DNA of 64,000 nt from Leifsonia xyli subsp. cynodontis DSM 46306 (GTDB taxonomy: Bacteria > Actinomycetota > Actinomycetes > Actinomycetales > Microbacteriaceae), in NCBI RefSeq assembly GCF_000470775.1, contig NC_022438.1:992001-1056000 (forward strand), in the 5' to 3' direction. Position numbers and translations under genes: made by a program. Shown here in pieces: positions 38,795 through 46,204 of this stretch (its first letter is position 1; each line of letters starts with the position of its first letter). Below the pieces are notes generated by a model that did no database searches, was not told the origin of the DNA, and was given only the letters and a program-made list of their open reading frames with translations.

Positions 38795-39139
38795 TCAAGC
38801 GTGAGCGGCCTCGTAGGCTGACAGAATGGCAACCGGAATCCGGCCACGATCCGGCATCTGGGTGCCTTGCTCACGTGCCCATGCTCGAATCGCCGCCAGA
38901 TCGCGACGCGAGGGCTTTGCGCTGGCTGTCGACGAGGCGCCCCGCCGTGTACGAGGCTGGGGACGAGCGGCCGCGACATAGGCGGCCAGCGCCTCGCGCA
39001 GCGCCGACGCGTTCGCCGCCGACAGGTCGATTTCGTAGCTCACATCGTCCAGCCCAAACGTCACCGTCTCGCCGCCGCTGTCGCCAAGTTCGGTGCCGTC
39101 CAGATCGTCGACAAGCTGATAAATGACTTTCTGAGCCAT
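38795..39139 (-). CDS. lsr2: Lsr2-type nucleoid-associated protein
   Basis: The 114-residue product starts AQKVIYQLVDDLDGTELGD, then has VSYEIDLSAANASALREALA in the dimerisation domain. A basic linker follows, and the C-terminal DNA-binding domain begins RRDLAAIRAWAREQG. The AT-hook-like loop, RGR in mycobacterial Lsr2, appears as MPDRGRIPVAILSAYEAAH. Lsr2 is the actinobacterial H-NS analogue that bridges AT-rich, horizontally acquired DNA and silences it. The ATG at 39139 has GAGGAA upstream. It lies at the edge of the island, which it may silence. Whether it is the sole chromosomal Lsr2 or an island-borne paralogue cannot be told here. Confidence 0.93.
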   Translation of the reverse strand: MAQKVIYQLVDDLDGTELGDSGGETVTFGLDDVSYEIDLSAANASALREALAAYVAAARPQPRTRRGASSTASAKPSRRDLAAIRAWAREQGTQMPDRGRIPVAILSAYEAAHA

Positions 39140-39996
39140 AGGGATTCCTCGTTTCGATTGTCAGTTACGTTTCATAGTGTAGCGAAAAAGGAACGCTGTG
39201 CAATCTGCTTTCGTTCGTGATTGTCGCGCATTTCACGGCGGTGACGGTGGACGAAGCGAATCGGGGCTAATGTCGTCAAGGCCAAGCTCGGCTGCTCCTC
39301 TCGGGTGGAAAACCATGATTCATGGAGACGATGAATCTCTGCGATGCGGTCGTCGTCACATGTATGCCGTCGAACCGCGACGTTGTCCTTTCGAGAACAC
39401 GATGAATCATGTTTCTGCTGATTTCTCGTTCATCGGAGCGGACGGAGCGCAGCGTTCTGCCTGCTCTTATGCGGGGCATTGTGGCCCGCGATTCGGTGTT
39501 CACGCACTCTGGCTTCTCGGCTGGGGCGGAGGGCGCCGGAACACCCGGGTCCCCGCGTCCCACAGCCGGGGGTCGAGACTGGCAGCGTGGGCGCCGGGCA
39601 CGGCGGCTCCATCGCGACGCGGGCCTGAAGGATCAACAGAGCGATCTCCGCTGTGCTGCCTCTTCGGGCACACGATGCTGAGGGAAGTCCCCTGCACGGT
39701 GGGAACCGGTGGAGCGTTCCGCTCCTCCTGTCGGGGTCCAGGTTCGGCTCTGTTCCCCTCGAACATCCACCGGCTGGTTCCCGACGATGCCAGGTTCGGG
39801 TTCGGCCAGACCGGATATTCCAGGGGGATACCGAACCGGTCGGCCGCGTTCCCGAGCACTCCAAAACCCTGAGCGTCGACAAGAGCCGGGGCGGACGCCC
39901 ATGAGTTCAGAGCTTTATAGTATGTTAAACTTCAATAGAAAACTTCGCCACGTGGGAAGCGAGACACCCGCGACGCGGCGATTTCAGACATGAAAC
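39140..39996. other. 860-base stretch without a recognisable gene
   Basis: Several open frames of 90-150 codons exist on both strands, but none shows a family motif, consistent ribosome site or clear codon preference. One reverse frame (about 39500-39859) contains protein-like IPLEYPVWPNPNLASSGTS and could be a decayed gene. The right end, 39911-39950, is AT-rich (TTTATAGTATGTTAAAC) and probably holds the promoter of the secreted-repeat gene at 39997. The lsr2 promoter should lie near 39160-39190 on the reverse strand. Confidence 0.4.
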
Positions 39997-41343
39997 GTGA
40001 AACCCACCCGAGAAGAGACACCGTCTTTGCATACGTCACCATCTAAGCCCGCCGAAAGCAACTCGAAGACCCTCGCTTCCACGAGCGTCTCCACGATCCG
40101 CCGGCGAACGGTTGTCGCCGGCGCCTCGTGGAGCGTTCCCGTGATCGCGCTGTCGGTCGCTACCCCCGCCATGGCGGCGTCACTGGGTCAACTGACTCTC
40201 ACTTTCGGGCAGTCGACCTACCGGGGCGTCGGCGGCAACGAATTCACCGATATCACGGTGCTGGCGACCCGAGGGGGCGCAACCGCGGCCGCTGGGCTCT
40301 CTTTGACCGTCACCTTGACCGGCGGGTACACGTTCGATGGTGCTGCCACGACCCATTTCGGCAGCACGGGCGACTCGGGAACGCTCAGCGTCCCCCGGGT
40401 GAACATCCCCCTCGGGGGCGGCACCAGTGCTATCACCGTGACTGATGGCACCGCCACCGCCACCCTGACGGCGGTCGCCAGTTCGATCGCGAAGGCCCGC
40501 TGGAACGACGATGCCATCGCGAGCTTCCCCGCTGTGTCCGCGGGCTCACAGGCTGTTGGCGCCAACTTCTTCCTCGACCCGAACAACAACCTGTCCCTCA
40601 GCGACGGCAGGAACATCGACAACAATGTCGAGAAAGCGGTGGGCGCTTTCCTCTCCAGCGGACACCTCGTGACTTACACGACGAACGGAGTGGCGAGGAA
40701 CTGCTGGGTCGACTCGTCCGGAAACGCCAGCTGGGGAACATGGTCGGATGTTCCCCTGAACTCCGAACCCATCGAGGGCAACTACTTCCTCGCCCCGAAC
40801 GGCGACCTCTACCGCGAGAATTCTTTGGTCTCCAGCCGGGTGACCTCGGCTGCCGGCACGTTCAATGGCCAGGTCGGCAACCTTGTCACCTACGTGCATG
40901 ACAACAAGAGCTGGACCTACTGGCCAGGCAACGGGAACTGGGTAACCTACGCAGCGGTGCCCGAGGGGACCAGCGCGGTCGCCGGGGGCTTCTTCTTGAC
41001 GCCCTCCGGTGAGCTCTACTACCAGGCGACCAAGATCGCCGACGGGGTCACCGCGGCGGACGGGACGATGATCTACGACTGGACCAGCGACGGCGGCGGC
41101 CGACCGGTCACCTACGTCGATGCCACCGGCGGCCACCAATACTGGACCGGGCCCCGTGGCGGCTACGCGAGCTATCCCGACGTCCCTGCCGGCTCCACCC
41201 CCCCCCGCGAGGGATCCGTCTTCCTCACCCCGGACCGCAGACTCTTCCACGACAACAGCACGATCGCGACCAACGTCCTGACAGCCGCCGCTTCCTACGG
41301 GGAAACGGCGGGAATCCTCATCAACTGGACCGAAGCACAGTGA
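39997..41343 (+). CDS. Secreted protein with four tandem ~70-residue repeats
   Basis: The family is not recognised. The 448-residue product has an N-terminal export signal with three arginines before a hydrophobic core (STIRRRTVVAGASWSVPVIA, cleavage likely after ATPAMAA), which looks Tat-like. Residues 60-180 are Thr/Gly-rich and beta-sandwich-like. From about 185 to the end there are four related repeats, each built on the plan 'GxxFLxPxGxLYxx...VTxAxGxF...LVTYV...YWxGxxGxWxxYxxVP'. Clear examples are EGNYFLAPNGDLYRE, AGGFFLTPSGELYYQ and EGSVFLTPDRRLFHD. Such repeats suggest a beta-propeller or solenoid surface protein. ATG 39997 is used. No wall-anchor motif follows the last repeat, and the protein ends WTEAQ just before an IS remnant, so the fourth repeat may be cut short. 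Confidence 0.8.
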   Translation: MKPTREETPSLHTSPSKPAESNSKTLASTSVSTIRRRTVVAGASWSVPVIALSVATPAMAASLGQLTLTFGQSTYRGVGGNEFTDITVLATRGGATAAAGLSLTVTLTGGYTFDGAATTHFGSTGDSGTLSVPRVNIPLGGGTSAITVTDGTATATLTAVASSIAKARWNDDAIASFPAVSAGSQAVGANFFLDPNNNLSLSDGRNIDNNVEKAVGAFLSSGHLVTYTTNGVARNCWVDSSGNASWGTWSDVPLNSEPIEGNYFLAPNGDLYRENSLVSSRVTSAAGTFNGQVGNLVTYVHDNKSWTYWPGNGNWVTYAAVPEGTSAVAGGFFLTPSGELYYQATKIADGVTAADGTMIYDWTSDGGGRPVTYVDATGGHQYWTGPRGGYASYPDVPAGSTPPREGSVFLTPDRRLFHDNSTIATNVLTAAASYGETAGILINWTEAQ

Positions 41344-42282
41344 GTTAAGTGAGTTAAGGGACCCGCGGTGTTGGGGTCAGGCTTGGATAGGTCTGTCCGA
41401 TGAACGGTGTTTCTGGGTCGGTGGTCATTACTTGATGCAGCCTTCGAAGGTGATCGCGAACGCGTTCAGTGCCGGTTTTCACTTGGTCGCTCAGCCTGTC
41501 CTGCCCCGGTCGGTCGGGTCAAGCGAGCGGCTCACGAGGTAGAGACACTTGAGCGCGGTGGTGTCATTAGGGAAATGTCCGCGGGCCCGAACCGCCCGCT
41601 GGTAGCGGGCGTTGAGCGACTCGATCGCGTTCGTCGAGCAGATGATCCGGCGGATCTCGATGTCCCCGTCCAGGAATGGCGCGAACTCGGACCAGGCGCT
41701 GCGCCAGAGCTTGCTGATCGCCGGATATTGCCCACCCCACTTCGCGTCGGACTCCTCGAACCGCTCGGTGTCGGCTGCCTCAGCCGGTGCGGTATAGACC
41801 GGGCGCAGATCCTTCCCCATCTCTTCCCAGTAGTGCGCGGAACGCGAACTGGAACGTGCCCCGGATCAGGTGAATGATGCATGTCTGCACCGTCGCGAGC
41901 GGCCAGACCGTATTGATCGTTTCCGGCAACCCCTTCAACCCGTCGCAAACGACGATGCAGACATCCTCGGCACCACGGTTCTTGTTCTCCGTCAAGACAC
42001 CGAGCCAGAACTTCGCGCCCTCACCGCCGCCGGCCCAAATCCCGAGGATGTCCTGTTCCCCGTTCACCGTCACGCCGACGGCGATATAGAACGGCTTGTT
42101 CCGCACCTGCCCGTCACGCTACCTTCACCACGAGAGCGTCGATGAACACGACGGGATAGACCCGATCCAAGGGCCGATTCTGTCACTCGGTCATCTCCTC
42201 GATGACCTTGTCGGTGATCCGGCTGATCGTGTCCTTGCTCACGGACACGCCATAGACATCATCGAAGTGCGCCGCGACCTAT
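41344..42282 (-). mobile_element. IS256-family element remnant
   Basis: This stretch encodes the central and C-terminal part of a mutator-type (IS256) transposase on the reverse strand. Its other end abuts an IS3-family remnant at about 42282, inside what would be the transposase N-terminal half, so the element is truncated. The left end lies between 41344 and 41427; a 9-base tandem duplication (TGAGTTAAG twice) at 41343-41360 adjoins the secreted-repeat gene's stop. No complete terminal inverted repeats were found. Confidence 0.8.
41428..42282 (-). pseudogene. IS256-family transposase, truncated with multiple lesions
   Basis: Reading in from 42282: VSVSKDTISRITDKVIEEMT, a TGA at 42185-42183 where Trp is expected, then RPLDRVYPVVFIDALVVKV, with one extra base near 42118. 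KNRGAEDVCIVVCDGLKGLP (catalytic Asp region) and a further frameshift near 41840 follow. EIRRIICSTNAIESLNARYQ carries the DDE Glu neighbourhood. Two more Trp codons read TGA (41493 and 41481) before the natural end at 41428. The element is dead: its N-terminus is missing and at least five lesions are present. Confidence 0.88.
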
Positions 42283-42901
42283 GGATTTGCGGACACCGCG
42301 CACCTCGGCGAGCCGCATGAGGCGTTCGGTATGGTCGCGGCCGATGTCCCAGCCTTGCCGACGCATCAGAGCATGCATCTTCCGGCGCCCGTAGACACCG
42401 TAGTTCTCCGCGTGCAGCCTCACGACCTCCGGCATCAGCAGCTCATCCTTCAGCTGCCGAGCTGACTGCGCACGACCGGCCGCGGCGCGATAGCCGCGGC
42501 CGGTGAGGAAGCCCTGCACTGCTGGTCTAAGGACACCGCAGATGAGCTCGACCCCAAAATGATCCCGGTACTCGTCGATGAACCGGATCATCTCGGTCAG
42601 GAACGGCCTGGCTCCTTCGCGAAAACACGCTCGCAGCCATGAGGATCTCGTTCGCCTTCCGCAACTCGGCGTTCTCCGTGTCCAACTCCTTGATCCGCGT
42701 GGCCGCATCGGTCGTGACGCCGGGCTTGGCACCGGCGTCGACCTCGTAACGGCGCTGCCAGAGTCGTAGCGTCTCCGGACTCATACCGAGCAGACCGGCC
42801 ACGTGCCGGATCGCGGCCATCATCGTCGGGTGCTCCAGCCGCGTCTCCGCGAGCATCCGCAACGCCCGCTTAGGCATCTCCGGCGAATACTTCCTGTTCA
42901 T
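42283..42901 (-). pseudogene. IS3-family transposase OrfAB, 3'-truncated
   Basis: OrfA begins at ATG 42901 (NRKYSPEMPKRALRMLAETR), with the helix-turn-helix in RHVAGLLGMSPETLRLWQRR and a leucine-zipper-like segment (IKELDTENAELRKANEILMA). OrfB continues in another frame (EMIRFIDEYRDHFGVELICG, then LHAENYGVYGRRKMHALMRR and MRLAEVRGVRKS) and ends abruptly at the IS256 junction. IS3 elements normally fuse OrfA and OrfB by programmed frameshifting, so the frame change alone is expected; the loss of the catalytic core is not. Confidence 0.85.
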
Positions 42902-42930
42902 CGAGTTCCATCTTTGCTTGAAGAACGGAA
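42283..42930 (-). mobile_element. IS3-family element remnant (OrfA and start of OrfB)
   Basis: The reverse strand carries a complete OrfA start and the first part of OrfB, cut off at about 42283 where IS256 sequence begins. The right boundary lies somewhere between the OrfA start at 42901 and the small gene at 42957. The integrase DDE core of OrfB is missing. One IS3 end and the IS256 start are therefore joined directly, by nested insertion or deletion. Confidence 0.78.
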
Positions 42931-42956
42931 CGAAACTCAGGCCGATTCAAACCGAC

Positions 42957-43118
42957 ATGGACGAGGACTACATCAGCATTCAGAACGGCGATCGCTTCAC
43001 TGTCGAGAAGGACGTCGACGGTTACTCAGCGATCAAGATTCAGAACACGGTCTGGGTCGTGGCGGCGATCGACGAGCTGATCCATGCACTCATAGAGCTG
43101 CGTGACGCGAAGCAATGA
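42957..43118 (+). CDS. Small hypothetical protein next to IS debris
   Basis: The 53-residue product (DEDYISIQNGDRFTVEKDVD, then IKIQNTVWVVAAIDELIHAL) is acidic and looks folded. It has no clear ribosome site at ATG 42957; a TTG at 42918 adds 13 residues but lies against the IS3 remnant. It may have been truncated at the 5' side by that element. Its stop overlaps the start of a 27-codon frame (ATGA). The family is not recognised. Confidence 0.5.
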   Translation: MDEDYISIQNGDRFTVEKDVDGYSAIKIQNTVWVVAAIDELIHALIELRDAKQ

Positions 43119-43198
43119 CAGAGCACGCCCCACGGCCGCCGATCCTCGACGGTGTTCCCGAACCCCGGCTCCGTGACGCGTTCCGCATCGTGTGGTAG
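43115..43198 (+). CDS. Possible 27-residue ORF coupled to the upstream gene
   Basis: ATG 43115 overlaps the preceding stop and opens a 27-codon frame (TEHAPRPPILDGVPEPRLRD ending RIVW). The coupling and Pro-rich soluble sequence are suggestive. It may be the beginning of a gene truncated by an early stop. Confidence 0.25.
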   Translation: MTEHAPRPPILDGVPEPRLRDAFRIVW

Positions 43199-43353
43199 TC
43201 GCAACGCGGCTACCGCCACGGCTCACGGCACGGCCGAGGGGCTGGCCGGTAGCGCTGCGTGCTGCGGCCCTTGCCGATAACGCCGGAAAAAGCATGAAAA
43301 ATGTTAATGCATATGTTATTTTCAATCCCGTTTGTCATCATGAGAGGTTTGTA

Positions 43354-43767
43354 ATGCGCGCTAAGTCGACGAGGACAGGTCGGGAAAAGTGGATGAAGCT
43401 GGCTTCTGCGGCGGTCATCGCAGGCGGTGTTCTGCTTGGCTCGGGTGTGATCGCTGCCCCTGCACACGCTGCCTCACCAGCGTTCCGCATCTACTACAGT
43501 CCGAACTGCTCTGGATCTTCACGATGGTACGGCGGTTACAGCGCCGGTGAGGCGTGGGAGAGGGATACCTTCACCTACGCGGGGGCGGGGCAGGGGTGGA
43601 CCATCAGGAAGAACGCAGCATCGGTTTCCGTCTCCGACGCGGTGGCGTTGATCTCAGCCGATGGCGGCTACTCGTGGGCACGGTATGGCGGGCGAAAGGG
43701 TCCGACGTGCTACAACCTCGGAACTCAGCGCAACCGCAACACGAATTGGATTGTTCGGGCTGCATAG
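43354..43767 (+). CDS. Small secreted protein with one cysteine pair
   Basis: The family is not recognised. ATG 43354 has GAGAGG 7 bases upstream. The 137-residue product has a basic N-terminus and a clear signal peptide (WMKLASAAVIAGGVLLGSGV, cleavage probably after PAHAA). The mature part of about 95 residues is rich in Tyr, Trp, Ser and Gly (FRIYYSPNCSGSSRWYGGYS, TFTYAGAGQGWTIRKNAASV). It has just two cysteines, likely one disulfide. The size and composition are reminiscent of secreted inhibitor- or bacteriocin-like proteins, but that is a guess. An AT-rich promoter-like stretch lies at 43285-43335. The host lifestyle makes an exported effector conceivable. Confidence 0.7.
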   Translation: MRAKSTRTGREKWMKLASAAVIAGGVLLGSGVIAAPAHAASPAFRIYYSPNCSGSSRWYGGYSAGEAWERDTFTYAGAGQGWTIRKNAASVSVSDAVALISADGGYSWARYGGRKGPTCYNLGTQRNRNTNWIVRAA

Positions 43768-43809
43768 CTTGACTCGCGGCGGAGCAATCCGAGTGCCAGC
43801 CCCTAAGTG

Positions 43810-43820
43810 CTACAATGTAG
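43810..43820. promoter_or_regulatory. Palindrome and -10-like box before vapB
   Basis: CTACAATGTAG is an 11-base palindrome containing TACAAT, a good -10 hexamer, seven bases before the antitoxin ATG. A second small palindrome, ATGTACAT, covers the start codon. The spacing implies a nearly leaderless transcript and an operator for autorepression by the antitoxin. Confidence 0.45.
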
Positions 43821-43823
43821 AAC

Positions 43824-44087
43824 ATGTACATGGTGGGGATCCGAGAGTTGAAACAGAACCCTTCAGCTGTTGTCGCGGACGCGGCGGCTGGTGAAACGGT
43901 CATTATCTCGGATCGAGGTCGGCCCGTTGCGCGTTTGACTCCTTTGCCTCAGTCGTCGTGGGCTGGGTTAGTGGAATCCGGGCTCGCCCACGATCCGGTC
44001 TTGCCGATCGCCTCGATCACTTACCCGACCTCGGAGCCGAGTGTGTCGAAAGCTCTGGAAGAGGACCGCGACGATGAGCGTTACTAA
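43824..44087 (+). CDS. vapB: Antitoxin, Phd/YefM-like (VapB role)
   Basis: The 87-residue product begins MYMVGIRELKQNPSAVVADA and continues GETVIISDRGRPVARLTPLP, the Phd/YefM antitoxin fold with an N-terminal DNA-binding dimer. The acidic tail (SVSKALEEDRDDERY) would wrap the toxin. It overlaps the PIN-toxin gene by 14 bases. It likely represses its own promoter through the palindrome just upstream. ATG 43824 is used; ATG 43830 is an alternative. Confidence 0.88.
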   Translation: MYMVGIRELKQNPSAVVADAAAGETVIISDRGRPVARLTPLPQSSWAGLVESGLAHDPVLPIASITYPTSEPSVSKALEEDRDDERY

Positions 44088-44481
44088 GCCCATCCACTAT
44101 TTCGACACGTCTGCGTTGGCGAAACTCGTTGTGGAAAAAGGTGAGTCGCCGGCACTGTTCGAGTGGCTACACGCGGAGCCCCGGAGGATCGTCACATCCG
44201 ATCTGTCCCGTACCGAACTGCTCCGAGCGGTTCGTCGGGTCTCAGCGTATCATGCCGCCACAGCACGCACATTGCTGCGTGCGTGCGGAACGGTGTCGGT
44301 ATCGACCGATATCTGCGACCGGGCCGCTCTTCTCGACCCGGAGAGCGTTCGCAGCCTGGACGCCATCCATCTTGCAACCGCTCTGTCCCTTGGCGACGAC
44401 CTCGACTCATTCGTCTGCTATGACAATCGGCTCACCGAGGCCGCGAACCTGAACGGACTCACGACCGTCGCACCCGAATAG
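44074..44481 (+). CDS. vapC: PIN-domain ribonuclease toxin
   Basis: The 135-residue PIN-domain protein has the first catalytic Asp in IHYFDTSALAKLVVEKGE. A Glu lies in TSDLSRTELLRAVRRV, and later acidic residues are in VRSLDAIHLATALSLGDDLD and FVCYDNRLTEAA. VapC toxins cleave tRNA or rRNA when the antitoxin is degraded. The start overlaps vapB. The gene ends 14 bases before the terminal repeat of the IS481 element, so it is intact. Confidence 0.9.
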   Translation: MSVTKPIHYFDTSALAKLVVEKGESPALFEWLHAEPRRIVTSDLSRTELLRAVRRVSAYHAATARTLLRACGTVSVSTDICDRAALLDPESVRSLDAIHLATALSLGDDLDSFVCYDNRLTEAANLNGLTTVAPE

Positions 44482-45489
44482 GGCGCCATGATCGCTGTGT
44501 TTCTCAGGGACGTTGGTCAATCTGCTGATGGGTGGCTGGCTGCCGATGGCGGTGTGGGGCCTGTGGTGATTGTAGGAGTGCAGCCAGGCCGGGAGTGCGT
44601 TGCGGCGGGCTGATTCGGAGTTGTAGTGCCGGGCGTATGCCCAGCCGTCGGCGAGGGTGCGGTGGAAGCGTTCGATCTTGCCGTTCGTCTGCGGATGGTA
44701 GGGCCGGGTGCGTTTCGGTTGGATGCTGAGCTCGGCGCAAGCGTCGCGCCAGGCGTATGAGCGGTATGCGGAGCCGTTGTCGGAGAGCACCTGTTCGACG
44801 GTGACGCCACGGCTGGCGAACCAGCCGACCGCTCGACGCAGAACAGCGATTGCAGTGGCGGCGGTTTCGTCGTCGTGGATCTCGGCGTAAGCGACACGGG
44901 AGTGATCGTCGATGACGGTATGAACGAACGCTGTGCCGGTGATCATGTCGCCGGTGATCCCGTGTTTCCCGGTCCGCTTCGCGGTGATGGCCTTGTTCCG
45001 CTCTCCCTGGAGACGTCCGACGTAGCGCCAGCCGCCACCGTCGGGGATGTTGCCGAGTTTCTTGATGTCGACGTGGATCATCGATCCGGGATGCTCGTGC
45101 TCGTAGCGGCGGGCGGGTTCGCCGGTGCGGACGTCGACGTGGCTGGGCCGATTGATCCGGCACCGGGAGAGGACCGTGTGAACGGTCGAGGCGGGCATGC
45201 CGAGCTGGGCGCCGATACCGACTGGTCCCAGCCGCTTCTTCCACCGCAGATGCACGACCTTGCGGACCAGTCTTCGCGGGGTCTTGTTCGGGCTGTGATG
45301 CGGCCGTGACGAACGGTCCAGCATTCCCGCCTCGCCCATCTCCACGTAACGACGAGCCCATCGGTCCGCGGTGCGTCAGGACACTCGGAAGTAGGTCGCC
45401 GCCGCAGCAACGGACCAGCCGTCGTCGACGACTTGGCGGGCCAGGCGGAGGCATTCGCGAGGAGTCAAAGCAGCATTAGCGTGGGTCAC
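44407..45489 (-). pseudogene. IS481-family transposase with an internal TGA
   Basis: From GTG 45489 the frame reads THANAALTPRECLRLARQVV and AAAATYFRVS, then TGA at 45378-45376 where Trp is expected (TGG to TGA). It continues RTADRWARRYVEMGEAGMLD. The DDE core is complete: SMIHVDIKKLGNIPDGGGWR (Asp), TVIDDHSRVAYAEIHDDETA (Asp) and PQTNGKIERFHRTLADGWAY (Glu). Past LTNVPEKHS the frame runs through the terminal repeat and into the vapC 3' region. An internal ATG after the stop could give a protein lacking the N-terminal helix-turn-helix. Confidence 0.88.
44496..44518. repeat. IS481 left terminal inverted repeat
   Basis: It reads TGTGTTTCTCAGGGACGTTG followed by GTC. It matches the reverse complement of 45578-45600 at 20 of 23 positions. 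Confidence 0.85.
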
Positions 45490-45577
45490 GAGGACCTCCT
45501 AAGTCATCGAGTGCAGGGAAACTAGACAGCCCCACTCTCGACCGGGAGGTCCTCACCCATCTATCGCGTCACACCTC

Positions 45578-45600
45578 AACCAACGTCCCTGAGCAGCACA
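45578..45600. repeat. IS481 right terminal inverted repeat
   Basis: Its reverse complement reads TGTGCTGCTCAGGGACGTTG followed by GTT, the partner of the left end. Confidence 0.85.
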
Positions 45601-45615
45601 ACCTAGCGACGACCG

Positions 45616-45771
45616 CTACCCGTCCTCATCCAGCTGTTCAAGCACGGCCAGCGGCGTCGGTTTGACCGGGAACTGTGCGGCGAAGCGGCCGGACTCCTGG
45701 ACCGGCTGACCGCGCTCGGCGGCCACGATCGCCGCGACCGCGAACGCGACCTCGCAGTAGCGGCTCAAGTG
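45616..45771 (-). pseudogene. C-terminal remnant of an unidentified gene
   Basis: A reverse frame ending at 45616 reads YCEVAFAVAAIVAAERGQPV and SGRFAAQFPVKPTPLAVLEQ, then LDEDG and a stop. It looks like the real end of an enzyme, but there is no start or upstream portion: on its 5' side lies the unrelated NTF2-like gene's leader. It was probably cut away when the island formed. I cannot name the family. Confidence 0.35.
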
Positions 45772-45808
45772 CGCGCGATTCGGCCGAACCACGCAAGGAG
45801 CCGACACC

Positions 45809-46186
45809 GTGACTAGCGCTGTGACCGATCTCGCCGCCCTCCACCCTGCTTGGGCCGAGCGCTTCAACGCCGGCGATCTGGACGGGATGCTGCGACTCTA
45901 CGAGCATGGCGCGGTGTTCCTCCCCGAGCCGGGCCGCCCCGTCGCGGGCAGCGGCCTGCGCGGTGCGTTGCAGGAGTTCATCGACCTTGGCGTTCCCGTC
46001 CGAGTGACGGTCCGGCACACGGCGCGCGTCGGAGAGATCGGCCTCATCGTCGCCGATTGGCGGCTCGACGGCACGCGCGCGGACGGGGAGAGCGTGAGCA
46101 TGGCGGGAAGCGCCTCCGATGTGGCGAGACTCCACCCCGGACACGGCTGGCGATTCGTCATCGACAACGCCTTCGGCACCGCGTGA
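45809..46186 (+). CDS. NTF2-like (SnoaL/DUF4440) protein
   Basis: The 125-residue cone-shaped NTF2 fold is suggested by LHPAWAERFNAGDLDGMLRL and YEHGAVFLPEPGRPVAGSGL at the N-terminus, and by strands VRVTVRHTARVGEIGLIVAD and WRFVIDNAF. The family binds small hydrophobic ligands; activity here is unknown. GTG 45809 has AAGGAG about 10 bases upstream. It is convergent with the alanine-racemase pair, 18 bases away. Confidence 0.85.
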   Translation: MTSAVTDLAALHPAWAERFNAGDLDGMLRLYEHGAVFLPEPGRPVAGSGLRGALQEFIDLGVPVRVTVRHTARVGEIGLIVADWRLDGTRADGESVSMAGSASDVARLHPGHGWRFVIDNAFGTA

Positions 46187-46204
46187 GAGCAGGGGGCGGC
46201 CTGT

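Larger units (their letters stand above)
44496..45600 (-). mobile_element. IS481-family insertion element, about 1.1 kb, ends intact
   Basis: Terminal inverted repeats of 23 bases, beginning TGTG and sharing the 15-base core CTCAGGGACGTTGGT, bound a single transposase gene. The length of 1105 bases is normal for IS481 elements. Flanking bases (GATCGC on the left, ACCTAG on the right) show no target-site duplication, which suggests later rearrangement around it. The transposase has one nonsense codon. Confidence 0.88.

Noticed and set aside
39198..39872. Overlapping ORFs of 90-220 codons on both strands
   Set aside because: No family motif, no ribosome site and mutually overlapping frames; left as possible decayed DNA.
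38280..45800. Prophage or integrative element with integrase
   Set aside because: No integrase, phage structural gene or repeated tRNA-His end was found; only IS transposases are present.
45616..45867. A complete 83-codon reverse gene
   Set aside because: Only the C-terminal 50 residues look protein-like; the N-terminal part is antisense to the NTF2-like gene start, so it is treated as a remnant.
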